DNA from: Coriobacteriales bacterium
GTDB taxonomy: Bacteria; Actinomycetota; Coriobacteriia; Coriobacteriales; UBA8131
Assembly (NCBI GenBank): GCA_031272005.1
Contig: JAISUQ010000175.1
Location: forward strand, 1-6,463
Reading direction: 5' to 3'
DNA length: 6,463 nucleotides
Shown here: positions 1 through 6,463 of the stretch, in pieces
Position numbering within the stretch: the first letter of the stretch is position 1
Layout of the letters: the number at the start of each line of letters is the position of its first letter
The notes under the pieces: generated by a model
Databases searched by the model: none
What the model saw: only the letters and a program-made list of their open reading frames with translations
What the model was told of the DNA's origin: nothing
Translations under genes and position numbers: made by a program

Positions 1-821
1 CCCTCAACCCGGCCAAGATCAGCGGCGCCTGCGGTCGGCTGATGTGCTGTTTGCGCTACGAGTTTGAGGCCTACAAGGATTTCAAGTCCCGCGCTCCCCG
101 GAAGGGCTCACTGATTGAGACGCCGCTGGGCGCCGCCAAGGTGGTGGATTTCGACACCCCGCGCGAGGTTGTCACGATGCGCCTGGAGGATGGCAAGATG
201 CTCTCCATCCCACTGCGCGAGTTTGAATGCGACTGCGACGAGAACGGCTGCTCCAAGCCCTGCCGCGTCAGCCGCGAGGCCGTGAACCGCTGCGCCTCCA
301 GCAGCATTCTGCTGGCCTTGGGCGCTCTGGAGCGTGAGCAGGAACTGCTCAGCGAGATTGCCGATGGTCGGCGACAGGCAGCCGATACCCGCACGCCCCG
401 GCGCACGGAGCGCAAACGTCGGGAGCGGGGGGCGGATAAGGGCGCGGCCGGCGATGGGGCGGCGTCCAGCGGGCGGCGAGCCCGGCCGGCGCGCGGGGAT
501 GCGGAGACGGACTCTGAGTCCACAACCAGCTCCGAAGCCAGAAGGCGCCCGCGCCAGCGTCCGGGGCAGCGCTCCTCCGGATTGCGCCGAACCAGTGGTG
601 GCCAACGCAGCAGCCAGGGCAGTCCAGCCTCGGGTGGCCAGAGCGCGGGTAGCAGCCAATCCCGGCAGTCCCAGAGTGCAGGCGGCGACAGCAAGTCGAC
701 GGGAGATCGTCGTCGCCGACGCCGGCGCTCATCGGGCGGGGGCAGCGGCTCCAGCCCAGGCGCCAGCTCCGGTGCCGGCAGGGATTCCAGCTCCGGTACC
801 AGCTCCGGTGCCACCAGCTAA
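1..821 (+). CDS. PSP1-domain (RicT/YaaT-like) protein, 5'-truncated by the window edge
   Basis: The reading frame is already open at the window edge (first full codon at base 3) and ends with TAA at 819-821, leaving 272 visible residues. The first of these, LNPAKISGACGRLMCCLRYE, is the conserved PSP1/RicT signature, so the ATG at 42 lies inside the domain and is not the start. A second cysteine cluster follows (CDCDENGCSKPC, fragment residues about 76-87). In Bacillus subtilis, RicT (YaaT) forms a complex with RicA and RicF that carries iron-sulfur clusters and affects RNase Y-dependent mRNA maturation, sporulation and biofilm formation; the visible cysteines fit cluster binding, but the ligands are not proven here. 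From about fragment residue 120 to the end the protein is low-complexity, rich in Ser, Gly, Arg and Gln, with an Arg run (RRRRRR). Such a tail is not part of the PSP1 domain; it is probably disordered and could bind nucleic acid. pncB starts 12 bases downstream, suggesting co-transcription. Family assignment is firm; cellular role is inferred. Confidence 0.88.
   Translation, partial: LNPAKISGACGRLMCCLRYEFEAYKDFKSRAPRKGSLIETPLGAAKVVDFDTPREVVTMRLEDGKMLSIPLREFECDCDENGCSKPCRVSREAVNRCASSSILLALGALEREQELLSEIADGRRQAADTRTPRRTERKRRERGADKGAAGDGAASSGRRARPARGDAETDSESTTSSEARRRPRQRPGQRSSGLRRTSGGQRSSQGSPASGGQSAGSSQSRQSQSAGGDSKSTGDRRRRRRRSSGGGSGSSPGASSGAGRDSSSGTSSGATS
763..809 (+). repeat. Short in-frame repeats coding the Ser-Ser-Gly tail of the RicT-like protein
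   Basis: The 11-mer CCAGCTCCGGT occurs three times, at 763-773, 787-797 and 799-809, spaced 24 and 12 bases apart. All copies are in the same reading frame and encode repeated Ser-Ser-Gly-(Ala/Thr) units at the extreme C-terminus. Spacing in multiples of 12 suggests growth by replication slippage. Confidence 0.7.
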
Positions 822-833
822 GGGCAGGCAAAA

Positions 834-2279
834 ATGCTAGAAAATCAAGCACTTTTAACCGACCTCTATCAATTGACCATGGCCGAGGCCTACTACAAGA
901 CCGGCCTGACGGATACCGAAGCCTGCTTCTACATGCACTTCCGCGAGAACCCCTTCAAGGGCGGTTACGCCATCGCCTGCGGCCAGGCCCAGCTGGTCGA
1001 GCTGCTGGAGACCTTCGCCTTTACCGAGCCGGAGCGCGACTATCTCAAAACCCTGCCCACGGCCACAGGCTCGGCGCTGTTTGACCCCGCCTTCATCGAC
1101 AGCCTGGCTACGCTGCGCCTGACCCTGGACATCGATGCCGTGCCGGAGGGCACGCTGGTCTTTCCCAATGAGCCGATAATCCGGGTCATGGGCCCAATCC
1201 TGCAGTGTCAGCTGATCGAGACGGCGCTGCTGTGTCATATCAACTATCAGACCCTGATTGCCACCAAGGCGGCCCGGGTCTGCCAGGTGGCCGGCGGGGC
1301 GGTGGCCGAGTTTGGCCTGCGCCGGGCCCACGGGCCGGTTGGCGGCATCCTGGCCTCGCGCGCGGCGATTATCGGCGGTTGCAGCTCCACCTCGGATGTG
1401 GAGGCTGGTCGGGTCTTCGACCTGCCCGTCTCCGGCACCCACGCCCACTCCTGGGTGATGGCGCACACCGACGAGCTGTCGGCCTTCCGGGCTTTTGCAG
1501 CCACCATGCCGGAGAATTGCGTGCTGCTGGTCGACACCTACGACGTGCTCCAGGGCGTGCGCAACGCCATCACCGTGGGGTTGGAGATGGAGGCCCGCGG
1601 CCAGCGCCTGGCCGGCATCCGCATCGACTCCGGCGACCTGGCCTGGCTCTCGCTGCAGGCCCGCCAGCTCCTCGATGAGGCTGGGCTGGACTACGTGCGC
1701 ATCATCGCCAGCAACGATCTGGACGAGTACACCATCACCTCCCTGCACGAGCAGGGCGCCCGCATCGACTCCTACGGCGTGGGCACCAAGCTGGTCACGG
1801 CCTTCGACCAACCGGCGCTGGGGGGAGTCTACAAGCTCTCGGCCATCCGCCATGGCGGCTCCAGCAGCTGGGAGCCGGTGCTGAAAGTCTCCAACCAGAT
1901 TCGCAAATCCACTCTGCCGGGCATCCTCGAGACCCGGCGTTACTTCAACGACGAAGGCATCATGATTGGCGATATGGTCTACAGCCAGGACGACCCGCCC
2001 GACTCCGATTTGATTATCGACCCCTACGACGAGCTGCGGCGCAAGGAGCTGGCCGGCAACCGCTACACCACCCTGCTGGAGCCGCTGAGCCGCGGTGGCG
2101 AGATAGTCTGGCCCAAGGTCACTGCGCTGCAGGCGCGGGAGATGTGCCAGCGCAACCTGGAGCAGCTGGCCCCCTACAACAAGCGCTTCTTGAATCCGCA
2201 CAGCTATCCCGTGGGCCTGGAGGAGAAACTCCATGCCCGTCGCGCCTATCTCCTCCACAAAGCCCACGGCCTGGCCTGA
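834..2279 (+). CDS. pncB: Nicotinate phosphoribosyltransferase
   Basis: This cytosolic enzyme (481 aa, full length for the longer PncB type) joins nicotinate to phosphoribosyl pyrophosphate to give nicotinate mononucleotide, usually with ATP hydrolysis, as the first step of the Preiss-Handler NAD salvage pathway. The N-terminus has the family signature LLTDLYQLTMA (residues 7-17). GTHAHSW (201-207) contains His205, which aligns with the histidine phosphorylated during catalysis in characterised NAPRTases. Further conserved blocks are VDTYD (233-237), RIDSGD (263-268), IIASNDLD (290-297) and YGVGTK (314-319), which build the phosphoribosyl and nicotinate sites. The ATG at 834 is chosen because the N-terminal signature begins just after it and a modest purine-rich site (AGGGCAGG, 821-828) lies 5 bases upstream, overlapping the previous stop codon. 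The first codons are AT-rich (CTA, TTA, AAA-type), as is common at translation starts. It probably shares a transcript with the RicT-like gene. The stop codon lies inside a direct repeat. No frameshift or missing motif was seen. Confidence 0.96.
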   Translation: MLENQALLTDLYQLTMAEAYYKTGLTDTEACFYMHFRENPFKGGYAIACGQAQLVELLETFAFTEPERDYLKTLPTATGSALFDPAFIDSLATLRLTLDIDAVPEGTLVFPNEPIIRVMGPILQCQLIETALLCHINYQTLIATKAARVCQVAGGAVAEFGLRRAHGPVGGILASRAAIIGGCSSTSDVEAGRVFDLPVSGTHAHSWVMAHTDELSAFRAFAATMPENCVLLVDTYDVLQGVRNAITVGLEMEARGQRLAGIRIDSGDLAWLSLQARQLLDEAGLDYVRIIASNDLDEYTITSLHEQGARIDSYGVGTKLVTAFDQPALGGVYKLSAIRHGGSSSWEPVLKVSNQIRKSTLPGILETRRYFNDEGIMIGDMVYSQDDPPDSDLIIDPYDELRRKELAGNRYTTLLEPLSRGGEIVWPKVTALQAREMCQRNLEQLAPYNKRFLNPHSYPVGLEEKLHARRAYLLHKAHGLA

Positions 2280-2306
2280 GGGACGTTCATCCGGATGGAT
2301 GGCAGG
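2268..2306 (+). repeat. 39-base direct repeat, copy 1 (contains the pncB stop)
   Basis: This copy begins GGCCTGGCCTGAGGGACG and includes the last three codons of pncB (Gly-Leu-Ala) and its TGA stop. It matches 2333-2371 at 38 of 39 positions; the only difference is A at 2299 versus G at 2364. It contains the perfect palindrome CATCCGGATG at 2288-2297. The repeat may be a local duplication of the pncB 3' end or a dispersed genomic element; the window alone cannot decide. Confidence 0.9.
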
Positions 2307-2332
2307 CTCGCGGCAATCCGGCGATGCGGTCT

Positions 2333-2371
2333 GGCCTGGCCTGAGGGACGTTCATCCGGATGGGTGGCAGG
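2333..2371 (+). repeat. 39-base direct repeat, copy 2 (intergenic)
   Basis: This is the second copy of the repeat at 2268-2306, offset by 65 bases. It contains the palindrome CATCCGGATG at 2353-2362. The copies are separated by 26 unique bases (2307-2332). This copy ends where the sequence turns AT-richer, just upstream of the putative kinase promoter, so it is placed where an upstream operator could sit. Confidence 0.9.
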
Positions 2372-2399
2372 TGTTAATCGGTTTTCGCTGACGTAGAAT
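2372..2399 (+). promoter_or_regulatory. Possible promoter of the hybrid kinase
   Basis: The stretch after the second repeat is AT-richer than its surroundings and contains TAGAAT (2394-2399), one mismatch from the sigma-70 type -10 consensus, about 48 bases before the kinase ATG. The -35 region is poor: TGTTAA at 2372-2377 with 16-base spacing is the best candidate. The call rests mainly on position and composition. Confidence 0.25.
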
Positions 2400-2430
2400 T
2401 ACCTCATAGGTTGTTATCAGGTAATTCGAC

Positions 2431-2436
2431 AGAGGT
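2431..2436 (+). promoter_or_regulatory. Shine-Dalgarno deciding the kinase start
   Basis: AGAGGT lies 10 bases before the ATG at 2447. The frame is also open to an upstream TTG at 2411, but that would place this ribosome binding site inside the coding region and add twelve residues (LSGNSTEVPPV-type sequence) with no resemblance to a kinase N-terminus. The ATG at 2447 is therefore preferred. Confidence 0.65.
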
Positions 2437-2446
2437 ACCTCCGGTT

Positions 2447-5400
2447 ATGTCCAATCTCGCCGAGAGATTCAATAGCTTTATCGACCGCGTTGCCGACAGA
2501 CTCGGTATGGGTCTGCGCGGCAAGCTGATTACGGTCTTTATCCTGGTCAAGGTCATCCCGCTGGTGCTGCTGGCGGCGCTGGCTTGGTATCAGATCTCGC
2601 TGCTGGGCCAGATGATGAACGAGGAGGCCGTCACCGACTCCACCGAGGCCCTGAACCAAAGCGCCATCGAAGCCATCGAGCGTATCACCACCGACACCGC
2701 CGATGCGATTGCCAACTTCCTCTACGCCCGCGACGCCGACATCAACTACCTGGCCCAACTGGTTCCGGCCGATGGCGACTATCAAGCCCTGGAGCAGCTC
2801 TATCGCAGCTTCATCAGCGCTCAGACCAGTCCGTTGATCAACAAAGGCCAGTGGGGCTTGGCCGCCGACGGCATGACCTGGGAGCGCCTGGATGCGCCGG
2901 AGGCCACCAATGCCGGCGACATCTCCTCCAATCCTGAAAACGATGACCAGGTCAACGGCGCCAGTTTCCACTATCGGGCGCAGGATGGACTCGACTCCAC
3001 CGAGGTGCCGCTCTACGACGAGATCGTCTTCCTCTCCCCCGATCTGCAGGAGCTGGTCAAGGTCACTGCGCCCAACTCCACCAAGAAGCTGCATCCCATC
3101 TCCCCGGAGTTGCTGGATGTATCGGACAAGCGCAACACCTATGCCGCCTCCGAGACCTACGCCGACAAACTGGCTGACCTGGCACCCGGGGAGATATACG
3201 TCTCCGATGTCATCGGCGCCTACGTGCCATCGCACTATATCGGCATGTACACGCCCAAGCAGATGGCCATCAGTGCGCTCAGCACGGAGATTACCGCTCT
3301 GGGCGGCGAGCAGTATGCCGCCAACAGCGAGGCCCAGCAGTGGGCACAGCGCCTGACTGCGCTCAAGGGCAGCACCATCCCGGCGCTGGCCGTGGACGCC
3401 AACTGGCAGGATTACGCCGTCTACAACCAGGCCACCCTGGATGCCGTGCTGCCGCTGTTGGACGAGGCTTCGCTCGACCTCAAGTCGCCGGAGCTGCAGG
3501 CCCGCGCCACAGCCCTGCGCAGCAAGGTGGCCGGCATCACCTGGGACCCCGAAGCGGAGGCCTACGCCGGCATGGAAAACCCCAACGGTATCCGCTTTGA
3601 GGGTATCGTCCGCTGGATCGAGCCGGTCTATGATGGCGATACGCTGCTCGGGTACGTCAGCTTCGCCCTCAATCACGACCACATCATGGAGTTTGTGGAC
3701 CATATCACGCCAATGGAAGAGCGCTACACCGAACTGCCCAACGCCTTTGAGGGCAATTACGCTTTCATCTGGGATTATCAGTGCCGCTCCATAGCCCACC
3801 CCCGGCATCACAGCATCGTCGGTTACAACGAGAGCACCGGTGAGGAAGAGATTCCCTGGTTGGAGACTTCGGTCTTTGAGCGGGTGTTGCAAAACGGCGG
3901 CGTCAGCAATCTGGCCGGGCTGACCGCCAACAACGAGGCTGCCTGGGTGGCTCAGCTCAACCAGCCGGATACCGACGATGCCGCCGTCAACGACGTTGAT
4001 GATCTGATTACCGGCATCGCCGTCTTCGACAACCAGAGCCGCACCAAAAAGCCAGCCGCCGAGCTCACGGCCAACGGCTACGTGGGCCTGGACGGCCGCT
4101 ACCTGAACAACGCCCCACAGTGCACCGGCTGGATGGACCTGACCCGCGATGGCGGCTCCGGCTCCTTCTACATCCTCTGGACCGGCGTCTACAAGCTGAC
4201 CACTGCCGCTGCCATACCCTACTATACCGGCCAGTACGCGCCCTCCGACGCCAACGGCTATTCCAGACGCGGCTTTGCCATGGTCACCATCGGTGCCGGC
4301 CTGGAGGACTTCCAGCGTCCGGCCGTGGAGACCGGCGAGCGGCTCCAGGCTCTGACCGACTCCAACCTCTCCGACACCTTCCTCAAGCTGGTCTCCACCA
4401 CCTGTCTGCTGATTGTCCTGGTGGTGTTAATTGCTATCTGGTTAGCAAATTCGCTTACTGGCAATATCCGCCAGTTGATTCGCGGCATCTCGCGCTTTCG
4501 GGCCGGTGAGCGGCAGTTCCGCTTTGCCTCGTCGATGCATGATGAGTTCGGCGTCCTCTCCCACAGCTTCGACGACATGGCCGACAGCATCGTGGCCTCG
4601 GTCAGCGAGCCGTTAAGCATCGTGGATAAGGACCACAACCTGATCTACATGAACGAGGCCGGCCTGCAGTTTGCCAACAAGACTCTGGCTGACGTGGTGG
4701 GCACGCCCTATGGTGCGACGTCAATCTATCCCAGCGGCTCAGTCTATGACCCCATCGCCGCCATGCACGAAGGACGCGAGGCCGATGTCCTCTACATCGA
4801 ATCGGTGGGCAAGTACTATCGCGGCGTGGCCAGCGAGTTCTTGAACAGCGCCGGCGAGCTGGCCGGCTACTACGTGGTCACCTCTGACGTCACCGAGATA
4901 CAGCAGGCCCGGGAGAAGGCCGAGCAGGCCAGCGAGGCCAAGACGTCGTTCCTCTCCAATATGAGTCATGAGATGCGCACGCCGATGAACGCCATCATCG
5001 GCATGACGGCCATCGGCAAGTCGACTTCCGACCCCGAGCGCAAGGATTACTGCTTCGACAAAATCGGTAACGCCTCTACCCATCTCCTCGGCGTCATCAA
5101 CGACATCCTGGATATCTCCAAGATCGAGGCCAACAAGTTCACGCTGGCACCGGTGGCCTTCAGCTTTGAGCAGCTGTTGCAGAAGGTGGTCAGCGTCATG
5201 GCCTTTCCGGTGGAGGAAAAACATCAGGAGCTGCAGGTGGCGCTGGATCCGCAAATACCGGCAACGCTGTATGGCGACGACCAGCGCCTGGCTCAGGTCA
5301 TCACCAATCTGCTCTCCAACGCTGTGAAGTTTACGCCAGATGGCGGTATCATCCGGGTCGATGCTCGCTTGCGCGAAGATGCCGGCGCGACAGTGACGCT

Positions 5401-6397
5401 GTCGGTGTCGGTGACCGATACCGGCATCGGCATGTCGACGGAGCAGATGGCCCGAGTGTTCACGGAGTTTGAGCAGGCCGAGAACCAGACCTCGCGTCGT
5501 TACGGCGGCACGGGGCTGGGGCTGGCCATCTCCCAGCGCATCGTGCGGATGATGGGCGGCGACATCGGCGTCCAAAGCGAGCCGGGCATAGGCTCGGTGT
5601 TTACCTTCACGGTGCAGCTGAGCCGCACAGCGTCTGCTCCAGAAACCCCTGCGCCTGCGCCAGAGATAACGCTTCAGGATGCCACCCCCCGCCAGGAGGG
5701 CTCGACGGCAGACTCACGCACCGCTGCGGCTGCCCCCGGGCCAACCTCTGAGGATGCCGCCCTCTGTATGGGCAGCGAAGCGCCCGAAGGACTCGCCAGT
5801 GGCACGTTATCAGCGCAGAGTGCACGAAAGGCTCCGGACGGCCTGCCGGCAGACGCCCGCACCACAGCGGAGCTCACCGGATCAACCTCATCGGATGCCG
5901 CCTCCCGTATGGGAGGCCTGCCTGCAGATGCCCGTGCTGCAGCAAAGCTCGCCGAACGAAGCTCCAGCACCGACGTCCCTGCTCCGCTGAGCTCCCCGGC
6001 CCCGGACGAGGGCACCTTCGCCGGCCATCATATCCTGGTCGCCGAGGACGTGGACGTCAATCGCGAGATTGTGCTGGCCCTGCTGGAGCCCTACGGCGTG
6101 CAGGTTGCCATGGCCGAGAACGGCCAGCAGGCAGTGGAGAGCTTTGCCGCCCAACCACTGGCCTATGACCTGATCTTCATGGACGTCCAGATGCCCCAGA
6201 TGGACGGCCTGGAAGCCACCCGCCGCATCCGCGCCCTGAACCTGCCGCGGGCCAGCGAGGTGCCGATTATCGCCATGACCGCCAACGTCTTCAGAGAAGA
6301 TGTGGAGAAGTGTCTGGCCGCCGGCATGAACGACCACGTAGGCAAGCCCATCAACATCAGCGAAGTCCTCCTGATATTGCAGAAGTACCTGCGCTAA
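2447..6397 (+). CDS. Membrane-bound hybrid sensor histidine kinase (Cache-like sensor, HAMP, PAS, HisKA, HATPase, REC)
   Basis: Numbered from the ATG at 2447, the protein is 1316 residues. A positively charged N-terminus precedes TM1 (about 27-47). Residues 48-647 form a very large extracytoplasmic domain: a long Ala/Glu-rich helix typical of double-Cache sensors, then segments such as GEIYVSDVIGAY, a GYVSFAL strand (402-408) and NYAFIWDYQ (437-445), consistent with PDC/Cache folds binding a small ligand. TM2 (about 648-667) leads to HAMP (about 668-717), PAS (about 719-818), HisKA with H-box MSHEMRTP (phospho-acceptor His841), and HATPase with N-box Asn958, G1 DTGIGM (991-996) and G2 GGTGLGL (1020-1026). 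A repetitive linker (1059-1193) leads to a C-terminal receiver with acidic Glu1200/Asp1201, phospho-acceptor Asp1246 (MDVQMP), Thr1278 and Lys1300. All catalytic residues are present. It should autophosphorylate at His841 and pass phosphate to Asp1246. There is no Hpt or output domain and no response regulator gene beside it in the window, so the downstream partner must be elsewhere. The signal is unknown. It probably has its own promoter, since 167 bases and a repeat pair separate it from pncB. Confidence 0.95.
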   Translation: MSNLAERFNSFIDRVADRLGMGLRGKLITVFILVKVIPLVLLAALAWYQISLLGQMMNEEAVTDSTEALNQSAIEAIERITTDTADAIANFLYARDADINYLAQLVPADGDYQALEQLYRSFISAQTSPLINKGQWGLAADGMTWERLDAPEATNAGDISSNPENDDQVNGASFHYRAQDGLDSTEVPLYDEIVFLSPDLQELVKVTAPNSTKKLHPISPELLDVSDKRNTYAASETYADKLADLAPGEIYVSDVIGAYVPSHYIGMYTPKQMAISALSTEITALGGEQYAANSEAQQWAQRLTALKGSTIPALAVDANWQDYAVYNQATLDAVLPLLDEASLDLKSPELQARATALRSKVAGITWDPEAEAYAGMENPNGIRFEGIVRWIEPVYDGDTLLGYVSFALNHDHIMEFVDHITPMEERYTELPNAFEGNYAFIWDYQCRSIAHPRHHSIVGYNESTGEEEIPWLETSVFERVLQNGGVSNLAGLTANNEAAWVAQLNQPDTDDAAVNDVDDLITGIAVFDNQSRTKKPAAELTANGYVGLDGRYLNNAPQCTGWMDLTRDGGSGSFYILWTGVYKLTTAAAIPYYTGQYAPSDANGYSRRGFAMVTIGAGLEDFQRPAVETGERLQALTDSNLSDTFLKLVSTTCLLIVLVVLIAIWLANSLTGNIRQLIRGISRFRAGERQFRFASSMHDEFGVLSHSFDDMADSIVASVSEPLSIVDKDHNLIYMNEAGLQFANKTLADVVGTPYGATSIYPSGSVYDPIAAMHEGREADVLYIESVGKYYRGVASEFLNSAGELAGYYVVTSDVTEIQQAREKAEQASEAKTSFLSNMSHEMRTPMNAIIGMTAIGKSTSDPERKDYCFDKIGNASTHLLGVINDILDISKIEANKFTLAPVAFSFEQLLQKVVSVMAFPVEEKHQELQVALDPQIPATLYGDDQRLAQVITNLLSNAVKFTPDGGIIRVDARLREDAGATVTLSVSVTDTGIGMSTEQMARVFTEFEQAENQTSRRYGGTGLGLAISQRIVRMMGGDIGVQSEPGIGSVFTFTVQLSRTASAPETPAPAPEITLQDATPRQEGSTADSRTAAAAPGPTSEDAALCMGSEAPEGLASGTLSAQSARKAPDGLPADARTTAELTGSTSSDAASRMGGLPADARAAAKLAERSSSTDVPAPLSSPAPDEGTFAGHHILVAEDVDVNREIVLALLEPYGVQVAMAENGQQAVESFAAQPLAYDLIFMDVQMPQMDGLEATRRIRALNLPRASEVPIIAMTANVFREDVEKCLAAGMNDHVGKPINISEVLLILQKYLR
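5678..5971 (+). repeat. Imperfect tandem repeats in the kinase-receiver linker
   Basis: The linker between the ATPase and receiver domains contains degenerate units starting with GATGCC at 5678, 5753 and 5894 (residues 1078, 1103 and 1150), with a decayed fourth start at 5972 (residue 1176). The first unit is 75 bases (25 aa), the second 141 bases, as if a 25-aa unit had a 22-aa insertion, and the third 78 bases. Shared elements are DAxxRM/CMG, then ADARTTA-like segments (ADSRTAAA at 1088, ADARTTAE at 1135, ADARAAAK at 1160). The composition is Ala/Ser/Thr/Pro-rich, so the stretch is probably a flexible tether. Confidence 0.75.
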
Positions 6398-6423
6398 CGA
6401 ATTGTCGGACGGGCGCGCTGTAT

Positions 6424-6443
6424 TTGGCCAGGCGCCTGGTTGA
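6424..6443 (+). other. Palindrome downstream of the kinase (weak terminator candidate)
   Basis: CCAGGCGCCTGG (6428-6439) is a perfect 12-base palindrome, 30 bases after the kinase stop. In RNA it gives a short 4-bp GC-rich stem with a GCGC loop, extended outward only by G-U and U-A pairs. No T-tract follows (TTGATTAAG), so intrinsic termination is doubtful. It could instead be a protein-binding dyad for a gene beyond the window, or chance. Confidence 0.25.
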
Positions 6444-6463
6444 TTAAGTGCTGCCTTGAAAAA

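Noticed and set aside
42..821. ATG at 42 as the start of the first gene
   Set aside because: It lies in the middle of the conserved ISGACGRLMCC signature; the frame is open back to base 3, so the gene begins outside the window.
855..2267. Long open frame (470 codons) on the minus strand opposite pncB
   Set aside because: It exactly mirrors a well-supported gene; GC-rich codon usage leaves the opposite frame open. Its translation is rich in Gly/Val/Ala/Gln/His with no recognisable domain.
2144..2344. Small + strand open frame (66 codons) overlapping the pncB end and the repeat
   Set aside because: It is mostly an out-of-frame reading of pncB, ends within the second repeat copy, and has no convincing start signal or homology.
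2268..2371. Insertion sequence or CRISPR-like unit
   Set aside because: There are only two copies, with no transposase or terminal inverted repeats, and one copy overlaps coding sequence.
2411..2446. TTG at 2411 as the kinase start
   Set aside because: The good Shine-Dalgarno AGAGGT (2431-2436) would be inside the coding region, and the added residues resemble nothing in kinase N-termini.
2417..3892. Long open frame (491 codons) on the minus strand opposite the kinase sensor domain
   Set aside because: It is again a composition-driven shadow of the kinase frame, with no domain and no plausible ribosome binding site context.
5674..6015. Minus-strand and alternate-frame open frames through the kinase linker
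   Set aside because: They reflect the repetitive GC-rich linker; the kinase frame runs unbroken from the ATPase domain to a complete receiver.

Overview
The window is GC-rich (about 60% by eye), has no RNA genes, insertion sequences or CRISPR arrays, and carries three consecutive genes, all on the + strand. In order these are the 3' part of a PSP1/RicT-family gene (1-821), a complete nicotinate phosphoribosyltransferase gene, pncB (834-2279), and a very large membrane-bound hybrid histidine kinase (2447-6397). About 66 bases follow the kinase stop. No organism can be read off directly. RicT-type proteins are typical of Gram-positive and some other lineages, the base composition is high-GC, and the pncB is of the long type (481 aa). 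An actinobacterial lineage such as the Coriobacteriia would fit, but this is a weak inference.

Region 1 (1-2279): the RicT-like gene and pncB are 12 bases apart, point the same way and have no visible terminator or promoter between them, so they probably share a transcript. The RicT-like protein keeps its cysteine-rich core but ends in about 150 residues of Ser/Gly/Arg-rich low-complexity sequence. PncB makes nicotinate mononucleotide from nicotinate in the Preiss-Handler NAD salvage route and has its active-site motifs intact.

Region 2 (2280-2446): this 167-base intergenic stretch is mostly a near-perfect 39-base direct repeat (38/39 identical, offset 65). The first copy contains the last codons and stop of pncB. 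Each copy contains the 10-base palindrome CATCCGGATG. An AT-richer stretch follows, with a possible -10 box, then the Shine-Dalgarno of the kinase.

Region 3 (2447-6397): the kinase has TM1, an unusually large (about 600 aa) extracytoplasmic Cache/PDC-like sensor, TM2, HAMP, PAS, HisKA (His841), HATPase, a 135-residue repetitive linker, and a receiver (Asp1246). It has no Hpt domain and no DNA-binding or enzymatic output, so it needs a partner encoded elsewhere. No functional link between the kinase and NAD salvage is visible.

I found no convincing new biological system. The points most worth checking are the duplicated palindromic repeat after pncB, the 25-residue tandem repeats in the kinase linker, the oversized sensor domain and the RicT tail.
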